A stretch of 64,000 bases of DNA from Staphylococcus cornubiensis (lineage in GTDB: Bacteria > Bacillota > Bacilli > Staphylococcales > Staphylococcaceae), in assembly GCF_900183575.1 (NCBI RefSeq), contig NZ_FXUZ01000003.1:1-64000 (forward strand), given 5' to 3'. A program made the translations under genes and the position numbers. The notes beneath the pieces are model-generated. The model was not told where the DNA came from and searched no databases. It saw only the letters and a program-made list of their open reading frames with translations. Each line of letters opens with the position of its first letter. Position 1 is the first letter of the stretch. Positions 20,223 to 31,018 of this stretch are shown in pieces.

Positions 20223-22751
20223 CTATTTACCGTGACAATTTTTATATTTTTTGCCGCTTCCACATGGACATGGTTCATTACGTCCGACCTCTTGTTCTTT
20301 TACAATTGGCTGCGGTTTCACTTTTTCTTTACCATCTTCAGCAGAAACATGTTTGCCTTCTAATTCTTTCGTTTTCTCACGTTCAACATCTTCTTCTACT
20401 GTGATGACAGATTTTAAAATGTATTTGCTGACATCTTCTTCAATACTTTGCATCATGATATCAAATAATTGATGTCCTTCATTTTGATAGTCGCGTAATG
20501 GATTTTGTTGACCATACGAACGTAAATGAATCCCTTGACGAAGTTGATCCATCGTATCGATATGCGATGTCCAATGATTATCAATAGAGCGTAATAAAAT
20601 CATACGTTCAAATTCTGGCATACGGTCACCAAGTTGATCTTTTTGACGATTGTATGCAGCTTCAATTTTCGCCCAAATCACTTCAAAAATGTCTTCTCTA
20701 TCTTTACCATTGATTTCACTTTCTGTTAAGTCACCTTCATGTAAAAAGATGTCTTGAGCATAGTGAATCAGTGGCTCATAATCCATTTTTTCTTCATCTT
20801 CATTCACATAATAAAGCAATGCACGGTTTAATGTTGATTTCATCATTTGCATCACAAGTTCCGTGCTATGATCTTCGTCTATAATTTGATTACGTTCTTC
20901 ATACATGATTTCACGTTGTTTACGTAAGACTTCATCATATTCCAAAATACGTTTACGCGCATCAAAGTTGTTACCTTCTACACGTTTTTGTGCTGATTCA
21001 ACTGCACGAGAAACCATTTTAGATTCAATCGGCGTCGAATCATCCATTCCTAAACGACTCATCATCGCTTGCATACGCTCTGAACCAAATCGTACCATCA
21101 AATCATCTTGTAATGATAAATAGAAACGACTGTCCCCTTTATCACCTTGACGACCTGAACGACCACGCAACTGATCATCAATACGACGTGATTCGTGACG
21201 CTCTGTACCAATAACCGCTAGACCGCCTAGCTCTTCAACACCTTCACCCAGTTTAATGTCTGTACCACGTCCGGCCATGTTTGTCGCAATCGTTACGGCA
21301 CCTCTTTGGCCAGCGCCTGATACGATTTCCGCTTCTCTTTCATGGTTTTTCGCGTTGAGGACACTATGACGAATACCGCGTTTTTTCAATAAATTCGAGA
21401 TATACTCTGACGTTTCTACTGCCACAGTACCCAATAATACTGGCTGCCCTTTGCGATGTTTTTCAATAACTTCTTCAACTACCGCATCAAATTTACCTTT
21501 TTGACTCACATAAATTAAATCTGAACGGTCCACACGCTGTACAGGTCGGTTTGTCGGAATTTGAGTCACTGTCATGTTATAAATATTGCGGAATTCTTCT
21601 TCTTCTGTTTTTGCTGTACCTGTCATTCCCGCTAATTTATTGTACATTCTGAAATAGTTCTGGAATGTAATCGAAGCCATTGTCTTAGATTCGTTTTGAA
21701 TTTGAACATTCTCTTTTGCTTCAATCGCTTGGTGTAAGCCTTCTGAAAAACGACGACCTGGCATCGTACGACCTGTAAATTGGTCGACGATTAAAATTTC
21801 GCCACCTGTTACCATGTAGTCTACGTCGCGTTGCATTGTATAGTGTGCGCGTAAAGCAAGGTTAATGTGATGAATAACATCCACATGTTTCACATCGTAT
21901 AAGTTATCGATTTTAAACATACGTTCTGCTTTATCAATACCTTGCTCTGTCAATTGAATACTCTTCGTTTGCACATCATAGTTATAATCTTCTTCAGCTT
22001 TAAGCATTTTAGAAAATACATTCGCTTGTGTATATAAAGACGTTGATTTTTCCGCTTCACCTGAAATGATTAACGGCGTACGGGCCTCATCAATTAAAAT
22101 AGAGTCCACCTCGTCAATAATCGCAAAATGTAACGGACGCATAACGCGGTCTTCTTTATAATTCACCATATTGTCACGTAAATAGTCAAAACCTAGCTCG
22201 TTATTTGTACTGTATGTGATGTCTTTGCTATAGGCTTCACGTTTTTCTACTGTACTTAAACTATTAAGGTTCAAGCCTACTGACAGACCTAAGAAATTGT
22301 ACAGTTCTGCCATTTCTTCACTTTGAACACTAGATAAATATTCATTCACCGTAATAACGTGTACACCGCGACCAGTTAATGCATTTAAATAGGTTGGCAT
22401 TGTTGCAGTTAATGTTTTACCTTCACCGGTTCTCATTTCTGCAATATCACCTTTATGAATGGCAATCCCACCCATGATTTGTACTTTATATGGTGTCATA
22501 TTAAACACACGTTTTGAAGCTTCACGTACAAGCGCAAAGGCTTCTGGTAAAATTTCATCTAATTTATTATTTTGTTTTTTAATATCTTCTATTTGTTGAA
22601 CTTCTTCTTGAAAAGCTTTCGTCTTCGCTCTCATTTCATCATCAGTTAGCAACGCAATATCTTCTTCTAATGCGATGACTTTATCTGCTAACTTACTTAA
22701 ACGTTTGACTTCTCGCTTATTACCGTCAATCATTTTAGTTATCAAACCCAT
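20223..22751 (-). CDS. secA: Protein translocase ATPase subunit SecA
   Basis: An 842-residue motor of the Sec pathway. The Walker A segment RTGEGKT is at residues 107-113, the DEVD box in [11 protein letters not shown] near 210. Helicase motifs include [10 protein letters not shown] and [11 protein letters not shown]. The C-terminal zinc-binding tail [15 protein letters not shown] binds SecB/ribosomes. The start at 22751 has AAAGGAG 8 bases upstream and aligns with S. aureus SecA; an open frame extends to 22862 but would begin at the predicted transcription start. It lies upstream of prfB, a conserved pairing. Confidence 0.97.
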   Translation of the reverse strand: MGLITKMIDGNKREVKRLSKLADKVIALEEDIALLTDDEMRAKTKAFQEEVQQIEDIKKQNNKLDEILPEAFALVREASKRVFNMTPYKVQIMGGIAIHKGDIAEMRTGEGKTLTATMPTYLNALTGRGVHVITVNEYLSSVQSEEMAELYNFLGLSVGLNLNSLSTVEKREAYSKDITYSTNNELGFDYLRDNMVNYKEDRVMRPLHFAIIDEVDSILIDEARTPLIISGEAEKSTSLYTQANVFSKMLKAEEDYNYDVQTKSIQLTEQGIDKAERMFKIDNLYDVKHVDVIHHINLALRAHYTMQRDVDYMVTGGEILIVDQFTGRTMPGRRFSEGLHQAIEAKENVQIQNESKTMASITFQNYFRMYNKLAGMTGTAKTEEEEFRNIYNMTVTQIPTNRPVQRVDRSDLIYVSQKGKFDAVVEEVIEKHRKGQPVLLGTVAVETSEYISNLLKKRGIRHSVLNAKNHEREAEIVSGAGQRGAVTIATNMAGRGTDIKLGEGVEELGGLAVIGTERHESRRIDDQLRGRSGRQGDKGDSRFYLSLQDDLMVRFGSERMQAMMSRLGMDDSTPIESKMVSRAVESAQKRVEGNNFDARKRILEYDEVLRKQREIMYEERNQIIDEDHSTELVMQMMKSTLNRALLYYVNEDEEKMDYEPLIHYAQDIFLHEGDLTESEINGKDREDIFEVIWAKIEAAYNRQKDQLGDRMPEFERMILLRSIDNHWTSHIDTMDQLRQGIHLRSYGQQNPLRDYQNEGHQLFDIMMQSIEEDVSKYILKSVITVEEDVEREKTKELEGKHVSAEDGKEKVKPQPIVKEQEVGRNEPCPCGSGKKYKNCHGK

Positions 22752-22866
22752 TTTGTTCGCTCCTTTAGCCATAAAACTGTGCCGCTTACAACTATCCATC
22801 ATATCATTTTTCGGTATAAATTTATACTCAAACCACTTATATATGCTCGTATCATTTAACAACTTT

Positions 22867-22896
22867 ATTATAATACTTCATACAGTAAAATAACAA
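22867..22896 (-). promoter_or_regulatory. secA promoter
   Basis: The minus strand has TTGTTA (22891-22896), 18 bp and TATAAT (22867-22872). Initiation near 22860 leaves an untranslated leader of about 110 bases before the ATG at 22751. The rest of the 430-bp gap to hpf contains only the hpf terminator. Confidence 0.7.
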
Positions 22897-23039
22897 TGTA
22901 CGATACGTCTTCACGCGTCACTTTTAAAATTAAAATCAAATTTCTACTTTATAACCATTCATATTACTCATCAAGTCATCCGCTTTAAGTCAGACATTTG
23001 AACGATACACTCAGGATGGTTTCTCTTATTATAAAAGAA

Positions 23040-23090
23040 GGGACAAGCTAAAAATCTAATTCAACACATTAGACTTTTAACACTTGCCCC
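23040..23090 (-). terminator. Long hairpin, probable hpf terminator
   Basis: GGGACAAGC at 23040-23048 pairs with the CTTGCCCC end at 23083-23090, and inner arms of AAAAATCTAAT/ATTAGACTTTT extend the stem around a short loop. It lies about 95 bp beyond the hpf stop. The T-tract after the stem is short, so efficiency is uncertain. Confidence 0.6.
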
Positions 23091-23183
23091 ATAGATTATT
23101 GCACGCATCACAGCGCGTTCAATCAAGATTATTACTTATTGAATTGTGCCGCTATGAACGTGACCACTTTATGTTTAAAGTAG

Positions 23184-23744
23184 TTATTCCGTTTCAATTA
23201 AACCGTATTTACCATCTTTACGACGATAAACAATGCTAGTGCCGTCAGTTTCACGATCATTAAACACGAAGAAGTCATGACCTAATAAGTTCATTTGAAG
23301 TACAGCTTCTTCTGAGTCCATTGGTTTTAAGCTAAATGTTTTAGAACGAATAATTTCGATATCAGATGCTGTTGCCTCTTGTTCAGCTTCTGGTTCAACA
23401 GCTTCAACATCTGTGAAAACATCTTCTTCATAACCACGGTCTCTGTTTTTACGGTTGACGCGTGTTTTATACTTACGAACTTGACGTTCAAGTTTATTGT
23501 TAATTAAATCAATTCCTGCATATAAATCATCGTGTCTTTCTTCTGCACGAAGCGTTACATTTTTCAATGGAATTGTCACTTCGATTTTAGTGCTAGAATT
23601 TTGATAAGTTTTGACTTTAACATGCGCTGTTGCATTCGGTACATTAGTGAAGTAGCGCTCTAACTTACCAATTTTCTCCTCAATATAATTTCTAATAGCA
23701 TCTGTGATTGTGAGGTTGTCTCCATGAATTTCAAAGTTAATCAT
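23184..23744 (-). CDS. hpf: Ribosome hibernation-promoting factor, long form
   Basis: A 186-residue HPF. The N-terminal ribosome-binding domain (residues 1-100, beginning [21 protein letters not shown]) is followed by a Glu/Ala-rich linker. The C-terminal dimerisation domain (residues about 125-186, [21 protein letters not shown]) distinguishes the long form that makes 100S ribosome dimers on its own. The start at 23744 has AAAGGAG 8 bases before it. It is monocistronic or read together with the upstream comF genes, 64 bp away. Confidence 0.95.
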   Translation of the reverse strand: MINFEIHGDNLTITDAIRNYIEEKIGKLERYFTNVPNATAHVKVKTYQNSSTKIEVTIPLKNVTLRAEERHDDLYAGIDLINNKLERQVRKYKTRVNRKNRDRGYEEDVFTDVEAVEPEAEQEATASDIEIIRSKTFSLKPMDSEEAVLQMNLLGHDFFVFNDRETDGTSIVYRRKDGKYGLIETE

Positions 23745-23808
23745 AGTGCTCGCTCCTTTCAACCTCTTTTTATAATATATTCCTTACTTATATTTTAACA
23801 TGTTTACG

Positions 23809-24477
23809 CTATCTCGCAAACGTTAACATACTTAATTTTCTGACTTTTTGTTGTAATAATACATTTCCAGCACAGTGGGCAGTGTGACCAGTCGTGTAAA
23901 TATCATCAATAAGGAGAATCGTTTTGTTTTCTAGACAAATATCACCATCAAAATAAATGGGGTTATCACTTTCATATCGTTCTGCACGTGATAATGTATA
24001 TTGTTTCGAGCGAGAGTACATTTTCAAACAGGTGACATAGGGTATTTTCATATGGTTGAGTATTGTTTGAACCGGGTTAAATGTGCGTTGTAAATCATGC
24101 TCTGGACTTGAAGGCATCGGTACAATGATTTCATTCGGTTTACGTTGAATACGTATATAGCTGGCAAAAATTTCTGCAATCGCAACATCATTTAAAAATT
24201 TATATTGATGCATTAAGGTTTTTACAAAGTGATCATAGTGAAATTGTGCTTCAATGGTATCAAAATGGACACTGCTATCTTTTCGGTTTCGACAATTTTG
24301 GCATACCCCAGAATAGTCGAGGTTTCCTTTACAATATGAACATCTATTCGTCTCATCAAAACGACAATGCTCTATCAATGCGCGACATTTCGAACATAAC
24401 GTATGACTTCGTGAAAATAAATGGGCGATTAAAATATCTTCACGCATTGTATTCATACAAAATAGACATCGCTTCAT
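23809..24477 (-). CDS. comFC: ComF family protein (ComFC), phosphoribosyltransferase-like
   Basis: A 222-residue protein. An N-terminal zinc-finger region has paired cysteines (CLFC, CSKC, CSYC, CQNC). The C-terminal type I phosphoribosyltransferase domain has the PRPP-binding motif ILLIDDIYTTGHT near residue 190. ComFC is needed for DNA uptake or recombination during competence. The start is placed at 24477, because GAGG lies 9 bases upstream and an ATG at 24486 lacks spacing. It overlaps the comFA stop by a few bases. Confidence 0.88.
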   Translation of the reverse strand: MKRCLFCMNTMREDILIAHLFSRSHTLCSKCRALIEHCRFDETNRCSYCKGNLDYSGVCQNCRNRKDSSVHFDTIEAQFHYDHFVKTLMHQYKFLNDVAIAEIFASYIRIQRKPNEIIVPMPSSPEHDLQRTFNPVQTILNHMKIPYVTCLKMYSRSKQYTLSRAERYESDNPIYFDGDICLENKTILLIDDIYTTGHTAHCAGNVLLQQKVRKLSMLTFAR

Positions 24478-25757
24478 ATGATCCATCCTCGTTTCCTTGC
24501 TTGTTGATTCATTTCCATAATTTCACGTCGCGCTTGATACATCGCTTTTGTACGCCCTTCATGCAAAAACAGAACTTCTCCATCTGGACAAACTACTTTT
24601 CGTCCCACACGTCCTGCTATTTGTATTAAGGCCGTTGAGGTATAGCGATGACTGTCAACGACCCACACATCTAAATATGGCATCGTAAATCCTCTTTCTA
24701 ATATTGTAGTCGTGAGCATCACATCATACACCCCATTTCTTAAATCCTCTACTTTCTGTAATCGTTCAGGGTCTTCACTATAAACAAATCCTAATCGTGC
24801 CACTAAGGTCGTGTAGGTTTTAAAAAATTGCTTCATTTCACAAATATCACTAAAAAATATTAATGTCGTACGTTGTTGGCGTTGTTGTTCTTTCATGCGC
24901 TTTAATAAATAGAACTGTACTTTGTTCACACGGAGCTTAAAGTATTTAAAAATGGGTGTCACTAATGGATGTTGATGGAATCTTGCTGGTAATGTTAGTG
25001 TATGCGCATCATCAAATTGCGCTTTTAAAGTAACGGGTGGTGTTGCTGTCATATATATGAGCGCTTTTTCTGTTTTCGCTGCATTTTCTATCGTTTGCAT
25101 TAAAGAAGGATCCATAGCGAGAGGAAAAGCATCGACTTCATCAATAAAAATGACATGAAAGTGCCGTTTAAACCGATACAATTGATGCACCGTTGAAATG
25201 ACAAAATGCGCATCAAATTGTTGACGACTCGCTTGATGTAAAATATCAATCGTTTCATTTAAAAAAGTCTGCTTGATACGCGCACTCACTTCAATCACAA
25301 CATCTAGCCGTGGTGAAACGACCGCGACATTGTAGCCTTGGCGTCGTGCTTCTGCAATGGCTTCAAACATCATTTCAGTTTTACCCGCGCCAGTCACCGC
25401 ATGGAGTAATAAAGATTCCTTGTGCAACACTGCTTGGACAATGTGATTAGAGGCATATTGCTGCTGTTCTGACAGTTGAAAAGGTAAATGGTATTCTGCT
25501 TCTGAACGACAACTTAAGCTCTTCATCGTATAAACGTTCGTAACACTGTCCATCCGCCCCATTTGAATACAATGACGACAGTAAGTGATTGTGTCATCCA
25601 CATGACTTTGATATTGATAAAAATGATAAGGCGCTTCCGTTGCACATCGCGTACATTTCATTCCTGTTCGCGTTTGTATCACACCTTTTTCAACCTTAAT
25701 AATTTGTTCTTGAGAAAATGAAGTTGCATCTGTGATGAGTTGACCATTAGGGTACAT
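24474..25757 (-). CDS. comFA: ComFA, competence DEAD-box-type helicase/translocase
   Basis: A 427-residue ATPase that helps pull single-stranded DNA through the competence pore. An N-terminal four-cysteine zinc finger (CTRC...CRHC, residues about 30-60) precedes the P-loop AVTGAGKT near residue 120. Helicase motifs include DEVD (FIDEVDAFP), YMTATPP and QIAGRVGRK. The start at 25757 has AAAGGAG 8 bases upstream. It forms the comF operon with comFC, overlapping by four bases. No clear competence-sigma promoter was identified. Confidence 0.92.
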   Translation of the reverse strand: MYPNGQLITDATSFSQEQIIKVEKGVIQTRTGMKCTRCATEAPYHFYQYQSHVDDTITYCRHCIQMGRMDSVTNVYTMKSLSCRSEAEYHLPFQLSEQQQYASNHIVQAVLHKESLLLHAVTGAGKTEMMFEAIAEARRQGYNVAVVSPRLDVVIEVSARIKQTFLNETIDILHQASRQQFDAHFVISTVHQLYRFKRHFHVIFIDEVDAFPLAMDPSLMQTIENAAKTEKALIYMTATPPVTLKAQFDDAHTLTLPARFHQHPLVTPIFKYFKLRVNKVQFYLLKRMKEQQRQQRTTLIFFSDICEMKQFFKTYTTLVARLGFVYSEDPERLQKVEDLRNGVYDVMLTTTILERGFTMPYLDVWVVDSHRYTSTALIQIAGRVGRKVVCPDGEVLFLHEGRTKAMYQARREIMEMNQQARKRGWII

Positions 25758-25892
25758 TGTTAAGCTCCTTTCATTAAGGTACACGTTCCAAACGATGATT
25801 TTACTTTTTTTATTTCAACTTTTTTTGCTACACGTATACATATGAAAAATACGCTGGCAAAAAGCCCACACACTAGATTTCTCCAAATAAAA

Positions 25893-25926
25893 AAACAGCC
25901 TCCTTTTCTAGCTAGGAAACTGTTTT
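25893..25926 (-). terminator. Intrinsic terminator of fakB1
   Basis: Minus-strand arms AAACAGTTTCCT and AGGAGGCTGTTT (with mismatches) are followed by TTTTTTTA, 16 bp past the fakB1 stop. Confidence 0.8.
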
Positions 25927-25941
25927 AAAATCATTCGCGCT

Positions 25942-26826
25942 TTATCGTTCAACATTGACTGAGTCAGGGACATCGATATGGCGGTTGACGACACCAATCC
26001 CAAATCCACCTAATCCTAAATGTGAAGTAATTACTGGTCCGAGTTCTGAAAAGGCTAAATTTTTGTCCGGATACTTCTCTTTAAGGCCTTGATAAACACT
26101 TTGAGATTCTTCTCTATCATCGCCACCAATAACCATAATCGTTGACGCCTCATATTGATTCGATAACTCAACGGCTTTATCTTCAATTAACTTTAATGCT
26201 CTTTTTTTCGTACGTACTTTTTCGTAAGGGACAATCAAGCCATCTTCAAACGTCAGCACAGGTTTCATTTTTAATAAATTTCCAATCCATGCTTGTGCAC
26301 CTGTAATCCGACCACTTTTATGTAAGTTTTTCAAATCATCCACAACTAAAAATGCACCCACATGTTGGACCATATCGTCTAAATCTGATAATATCGCTTC
26401 AACGTCTAATCCTTGCTTAATTAAATCTAAAGCACGGAGTACAAGCGAACCTTCAGGTAGACATGCAATTTTTGAATCGACTGGGTGAACACGAATCCCG
26501 TCTACCATTGTTGAAGCTTGTACAGCAGTTTGATATGCACCACTGATGCCACTTGAAAGATGTACAGCGATAACATCTGTATAGCCTTCATCTCTGTACG
26601 CTTCATAAGCACTAATCATTTCACCGATTGCCGGTTGACTTGTTGTTGGAATAGTTGTCGAAGTTCTTAAGATTTCATGAAATTCGTCTGCAAAGATTGA
26701 AATGTTTTCTTTGTAGTTTTCACCGTTTTCTAATGTCACACTTAACGGCACAACACGAATATTATTTTTTTCTAATATATGTTGAGGGATATAGCTTGTT
26801 GAATCAGTCATTACAGCTATTTTCAT
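25942..26826 (-). CDS. fakB1: DegV-family fatty-acid-binding protein FakB1
   Basis: A 294-residue DegV-fold protein that presents a fatty acid to the kinase FakA, feeding exogenous fatty acids into phospholipid synthesis. It starts MKIAVMTDSTSYIP. The fatty-acid-site motifs TTSQPAIGE (near residue 60) and LSSGISGAYQ (near 92) are intact, as is KNLHKSGRITGAQAW. Sequence and position next to comFA match S. aureus FakB1, which prefers saturated acids, rather than FakB2. The start at 26826 has GAGGAGG upstream. It is divergent from the YigZ-family gene. Confidence 0.9.
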   Translation of the reverse strand: MKIAVMTDSTSYIPQHILEKNNIRVVPLSVTLENGENYKENISIFADEFHEILRTSTTIPTTSQPAIGEMISAYEAYRDEGYTDVIAVHLSSGISGAYQTAVQASTMVDGIRVHPVDSKIACLPEGSLVLRALDLIKQGLDVEAILSDLDDMVQHVGAFLVVDDLKNLHKSGRITGAQAWIGNLLKMKPVLTFEDGLIVPYEKVRTKKRALKLIEDKAVELSNQYEASTIMVIGGDDREESQSVYQGLKEKYPDKNLAFSELGPVITSHLGLGGFGIGVVNRHIDVPDSVNVER

Positions 26827-27123
26827 GTTTTCTTCCTCCTCTAAAGCAAACACTAAATTTTAATCATGAATATGTGCAAAACCATTCACCAATGAAAATC
26901 ATCACACTTGGATATGAATGTTTCTTGATAGTCTATTATATAACAAATTTCGTCATTGAACGCTATCTTTTCGTGCTTTCTTTTATCGTGAAATTCTTTA
27001 TATTCACATATGCTACTATGATACTACATTTTGCAAAATCATGTCGCATACTTTCTCATCTTTATGTTACATCTAAATATAGTATAATGAATTAAGCAAT
27101 TATTACAATAAAGGGTGACCTGT

Positions 27124-27759
27124 ATGACAGATTCAGTAATTACAATTAAAGAGGAACATATTATAGAAAACGTCATTAGTAAATCTCGTTTCATTGCTCA
27201 TATCAAACCGGTTCACGATGAGGATGAGGCAAAAGCATTTATCGAAGCGAAGAAAAAAGAACATCGAGAGGCAACACACAATTGTTCAGCATATACAATT
27301 GGCGATACGATGTTAATTCAAAAGGCACATGATGATGGGGAGCCTAGTGGGACGGCGGGTGTTCCAATGTTAGAAATGTTAAAAAAGCTTGATGTCCATG
27401 ATGTGGCAGTCGTTGTTACACGATATTTCGGTGGCATTAAGTTAGGCACAGGCGGTCTCATACGTGCATATGGCGGCGCTGTACGCGATGTGATTCAAGA
27501 TGTTGGTCGTGTGGCATTACGCCCTGCCATTCCTGTACGCATTTCGATGTCTTATGATTTAACTGGAAAATTTGAATACGAACTTCAATCAACAACTTTT
27601 ATGCTACGCGATACAACATATACAGACCAAGTAACGTATCGTATCGATGTGCTTGAAGAAGAATATGAATCATTCGTTCAATTTGCGAACCAACATACGC
27701 AAGGTAAATATACGTTAGAAGCGGATCCTGTCATGCGCTTACCTTTTGATATAGACTAG
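27124..27759 (+). CDS. YigZ/IMPACT-family protein
   Basis: A 211-residue protein of the IMPACT/YigZ family. The N-terminal UPF0029 domain has EHREATHNCSAY, DDGEPSGTAGVPML and VTRYFGGIKLGTGGLIRAY, the family hallmarks, and a small C-terminal domain (DUF1949 type) follows. The biochemical role is unclear; eukaryotic IMPACT regulates GCN2. The ATG at 27124 is chosen over a GTG at 27115 because AAAGGG precedes it. TATAAT at 27083-27088 is a likely -10 box with a poor -35. It sits next to tagO as in S. aureus. Confidence 0.92.
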   Translation: MTDSVITIKEEHIIENVISKSRFIAHIKPVHDEDEAKAFIEAKKKEHREATHNCSAYTIGDTMLIQKAHDDGEPSGTAGVPMLEMLKKLDVHDVAVVVTRYFGGIKLGTGGLIRAYGGAVRDVIQDVGRVALRPAIPVRISMSYDLTGKFEYELQSTTFMLRDTTYTDQVTYRIDVLEEEYESFVQFANQHTQGKYTLEADPVMRLPFDID

Positions 27760-27777
27760 ATCTTGTTTCTAAAAACG

Positions 27778-27832
27778 GCAATCTTGAGCGACACTTTCTC
27801 CCTATGACTGTTAGTGTTTTGTTCAAGATTGC
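27778..27832 (+). terminator. Terminator of the YigZ-family gene
   Basis: Arms GCAATCTTGA (27778-27787) and TCAAGATTGC (27823-27832), with ACACT/AGTGT pairing further in, are followed by GTTTCAATT. Confidence 0.65.
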
Positions 27833-27919
27833 GTTTCAATTAAACATATAATCATGTAACTCGCTACTACGTCTCAGCCACTGACAACCACCATTACACT
27901 TAAAATGTTGCTCCATTGA

Positions 27920-27955
27920 TAAATGGGCTGGGAGATTGAGTCTTCCCAGCCCATT
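27920..27955 (-). terminator. Strong terminator downstream of tagO, possibly bidirectional
   Basis: Thirteen-base arms AAATGGGCTGGGA (27920-27932) and TCCCAGCCCATTT (27943-27955) close a 10-base loop between two convergent genes. This GGGCTGGGA type stem recurs at several gene ends in the window. Confidence 0.8.
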
Positions 27956-27989
27956 TCCTACTCATGATTCTTATAAACATTTGTACTGA

Positions 27990-29048
27990 CTATTTCTTAC
28001 TTCTTAATCGCTTCCGTTTCGCTATGAAATCAAGTAACGGGCGATAATCATCATCTATTAAACCGGTAAATTCAACAATCAATTCAATCGTAATGACAAT
28101 GAGTATAACCATTAAAAAGACGCCCCATGGCTGAGACAGGTACAAAATAATGCTCACGACACTAAACATAAACGCGATGGAATAGATTAAAATAACGGTT
28201 TGTCGATGTGTATAACCGAGATCTAACAATTTATGATGTAAGTGAGATTTATCTGCTTGCATAATATGTTGTCCTTTTTTGACACGGCGAATCATCGCAA
28301 AGAGTGTATCAATAAATGGAACAGCTAAAATAACAATTGGGAAAAACAAAGAAATAAAAGTAATGTTTTTAAAGCCGAGTAGCGATACAAATCCGATAAT
28401 AAAACCGATACACAATGCACCGCTGTCTCCCAAAAAGATTTTAGCCGGATGAAAATTAAAAGCAAGAAATCCAAAAAGTGAACCAATCAGAACACTACAA
28501 ATCATAATAATAAAAATATTGCCTTGCAAAATCGCAATAAACGCAATGGTCACAAGCGCAATCACAGAGACGCCTGCTGCAAGTCCATCTAAGCCATCAA
28601 TTAAGTTAATCGCATTAGTAATGGCTACAATCCAAAATATGGTAATTGGAATACTCAACCATCCAAAGTAAATTGTTGGGCCAATAGGAATGGAAATAAA
28701 ATCAATGGTCACACCATATGAAACAACGACTAACGCTGCTGCAATTTGACCTATTAATTTAAGTATCGGTTTTAAATCGTATAAATCATCTATTAATCCA
28801 ACAAAATACATAACAATCGCACCAAGTAATAGTGGCTTAATTTCTCGTTCAATCGGATGTCCAAGCCAAATTCCTATTAAGAAAGATAATAATATTGCCG
28901 TTCCCCCAAGCATTGAAATGGGTTTAGTATGTATTTTACGGAAGTTAGGCTTATCTACAATATCCAGCTTTTTAGAAACTGCTATTACAATTGGTGTAAT
29001 TATTAAACTGACTATCATTGAGACGCCAATGAGTGTTAAAGTATACAT
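27990..29048 (-). CDS. tagO: Undecaprenyl-phosphate N-acetylglucosaminyl 1-phosphate transferase
   Basis: A 352-residue polytopic membrane enzyme (about ten hydrophobic segments) that starts wall teichoic acid synthesis by moving GlcNAc-1-P to undecaprenyl phosphate. Catalytic motifs of the MraY/WecA family are visible: LIDDLYDLKP (near residue 85), NAINLIDGLDGLAAG (near 145), FLGDSGALCIGF (near 210) and the cytosolic HLHHKLLDLGY (near 270). Length matches TarO/TagO. It reads away from the gdpS gene, with a repeat-containing gap of 0.7 kb between their starts. Confidence 0.95.
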   Translation of the reverse strand: MYTLTLIGVSMIVSLIITPIVIAVSKKLDIVDKPNFRKIHTKPISMLGGTAILLSFLIGIWLGHPIEREIKPLLLGAIVMYFVGLIDDLYDLKPILKLIGQIAAALVVVSYGVTIDFISIPIGPTIYFGWLSIPITIFWIVAITNAINLIDGLDGLAAGVSVIALVTIAFIAILQGNIFIIMICSVLIGSLFGFLAFNFHPAKIFLGDSGALCIGFIIGFVSLLGFKNITFISLFFPIVILAVPFIDTLFAMIRRVKKGQHIMQADKSHLHHKLLDLGYTHRQTVILIYSIAFMFSVVSIILYLSQPWGVFLMVILIVITIELIVEFTGLIDDDYRPLLDFIAKRKRLRSKK

Positions 29049-29121
29049 CAGTTCACCTACATTACACGGAAATTTTCTTCATAAGTCGTTCAACAATGGC
29101 AAAGTTCATTTAAAATATAGA

Positions 29122-29414
29122 GATGGGACATAAAAGTTTTTTGTGCTATTGATGCAGTATTTTATTTAACTTGCCCTCTTCCTACGATTTGTGTTTTGGG
29201 AGCAGTATGTACTATTTCCCTTAGGAGTGTCAGCCTTCTGGGCAATCTTATATCGCATACAGGAAACTGAAAGCAAGTTTTTGAAATGAAAAAATCAATA
29301 GCATCTAATTTGCATGTCAAACTCATTCTCATTTTCCAACTGCTTTATAGTTGTCTATGTATAATAAAACCATAAGCACGCAAAAAGATGAGAAAACTTA
29401 ATGTCTCAGCCCCA
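29122..29414. repeat. Outer composite repeat, copy 2, with an inner-element remnant
   Basis: This matches 1283-1821 at both ends (CTATTGATG, TTTAACTTGCCC; then CAATAGCATCTAATT, TCATTCTCATT, AATGTCTCAGCCCC). The termini are imperfect inverted repeats (GATGGGACATAAAAGTTTT against AAAACTTAATGTCTCAGCC). In the middle only GGGAGCAGTA and CCCTTAGGAGTGTCAGCC...GGGCAATC remain of the inner GATTGCC element, as if its core had been deleted. The rest of the 29049-29775 gap is AT-rich with no recognisable gene. Confidence 0.65.
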
Positions 29415-29775
29415 CATAACAACAAATCACCTATTGATTAAACAACTTTAGCGCATTCATTAAATACAAGACAACACATAATAAGTGATTCTACACTAAC
29501 TATTTTTTATTATATAAGCATTGTCAATATATTTATTTTACATTAAATTCGAGTCACATTAAACCCATCAATTAAATTGAATGATGTATGTATATTTCAA
29601 TAAAATAAGCTCGTTGATAAGGTTCAAACACATGTCTATCTTATCACATCTTGGCACTCAAATTCCTTTAAAAACATTTCTCATCTCATAAATCTTTACT
29701 CGTTATAAAAATTGATGACAAATTGTAACATTTCACATACAATAACTAATGGTAAAGAAAAGGAGTCGCTTAATT

Positions 29776-30846
29776 ATGATTGAAGCTATTATTTATAATA
29801 TTTCAGTAACTATCGCTGGAATATATTTATTTCACCGTCTTCAATATGCCGAATCTCATGACTTTAGATTCTCAAAAAGTTACATTACAGTATTGATGAC
29901 TATCGTTGGATTGTTACTTGCATTTCAACCTATTCCAATTGAAAGCTATACGATTCAACTTTCTTTCGTCCCTTTACTCTTTTTAGGCAGATATACGAAT
30001 TCATTTTACACAGTATTCGCTGCAGTCATTATCGCTTTAGTCGGTTACTTTGTACTATCTACTACATTAACTTACGCCGTGTCATTGTTGGTCATTGCGG
30101 CCATTGTAAGTACAATTGGACCGTTTCTTAAGCAAAATCATGTCGTTGCGATTCAAATCTTAAATATATTAAGCATTATTATTTTAGCGATTATTGCAAT
30201 GATTATGCCGTCATTTGATATCGTAGAAGTGCTCTATTTAATCCCTATTTCTATGATTGCAACATTAGTCACAGCTGTATTTTATGTGGACTTACTTAGA
30301 TTTTTCTCGCTCATTGAACGTTACGAAAATGAGGATACTGTGGATTACTTAACTGGTTTAGGAAATGTAAAAGAATTTGATCGTCATTTAAATGAGATGG
30401 CACGTCTAGCAGAAAATGAGCAACAAAGTTTAGCGTTACTATTAATTGATATTGATGGTTTTAAAGACGTTAATGATGCTTATACACATCACGCTGGCGA
30501 TGCCGTATTAAAGCAAATGTCTCACCTTTTACAAAATTATGTGCCTAAAAAAACACGCATTTTCCGTAACGGTGGCGAAGAGTTTTCTATCGTCTTACGT
30601 GATCATTCTTTAGACGAATGTGTGAAACTCGCTGAAAGTATTCGTAAAGCCGTAGAAAAATCAAATTTCCACTTACCTGAAAAAATTGTGATTAAACTTT
30701 CCGTGTCTATTGGTGTCGGTTATTTAACAAGCGAAAGCCATAAATCACAACGAAAATTATTTAAAGATGCTGATGATATGCTACATGTCGCTAAAAATGA
30801 AGGTCGTAACAAAGTCATGTTCAGCCCAATTATCAGCCCACAATAA
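29776..30846 (+). CDS. gdpS: GGDEF-domain membrane protein GdpS
   Basis: A 356-residue protein with about six N-terminal membrane segments (5TM-5TMR/LYT type, residues 1-185) and a C-terminal GGDEF domain. The domain keeps [13 protein letters not shown] and an intact GGEEF at residues 266-270. The usual inhibitory RxxD site before GGEEF is absent (KTRIF precedes). The S. aureus homologue is that species' GGDEF protein and is reported to act without detectable diguanylate cyclase activity. ATG at 29776 is preferred because AAAAGGAG lies upstream; an ATG at 29749 has none. Confidence 0.93.
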   Translation: MIEAIIYNISVTIAGIYLFHRLQYAESHDFRFSKSYITVLMTIVGLLLAFQPIPIESYTIQLSFVPLLFLGRYTNSFYTVFAAVIIALVGYFVLSTTLTYAVSLLVIAAIVSTIGPFLKQNHVVAIQILNILSIIILAIIAMIMPSFDIVEVLYLIPISMIATLVTAVFYVDLLRFFSLIERYENEDTVDYLTGLGNVKEFDRHLNEMARLAENEQQSLALLLIDIDGFKDVNDAYTHHAGDAVLKQMSHLLQNYVPKKTRIFRNGGEEFSIVLRDHSLDECVKLAESIRKAVEKSNFHLPEKIVIKLSVSIGVGYLTSESHKSQRKLFKDADDMLHVAKNEGRNKVMFSPIISPQ

Positions 30847-30852
30847 CAATTA

Positions 30853-30889
30853 AAAGTCACCTTTCTCAAATTTACAGAGAGGTGACTTT
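30853..30889 (+). terminator. Terminator of gdpS
   Basis: AAAGTCACC...CTC (30853-30867) pairs with GAGAGGTGACTTT (30877-30889) and is followed by CCTTTT. Confidence 0.82.
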
Positions 30890-31018
30890 CCTTTTATGCT
30901 TTAATTCAATATTTTATTGGTTTTAGGGTCTAGGATAACGTTCCAATCACCCACGCCTTCACAAAAACAAATGCGTGAAATAGCCTGTAATATCAATGTA
31001 TTGAAGCACCATGCTAAA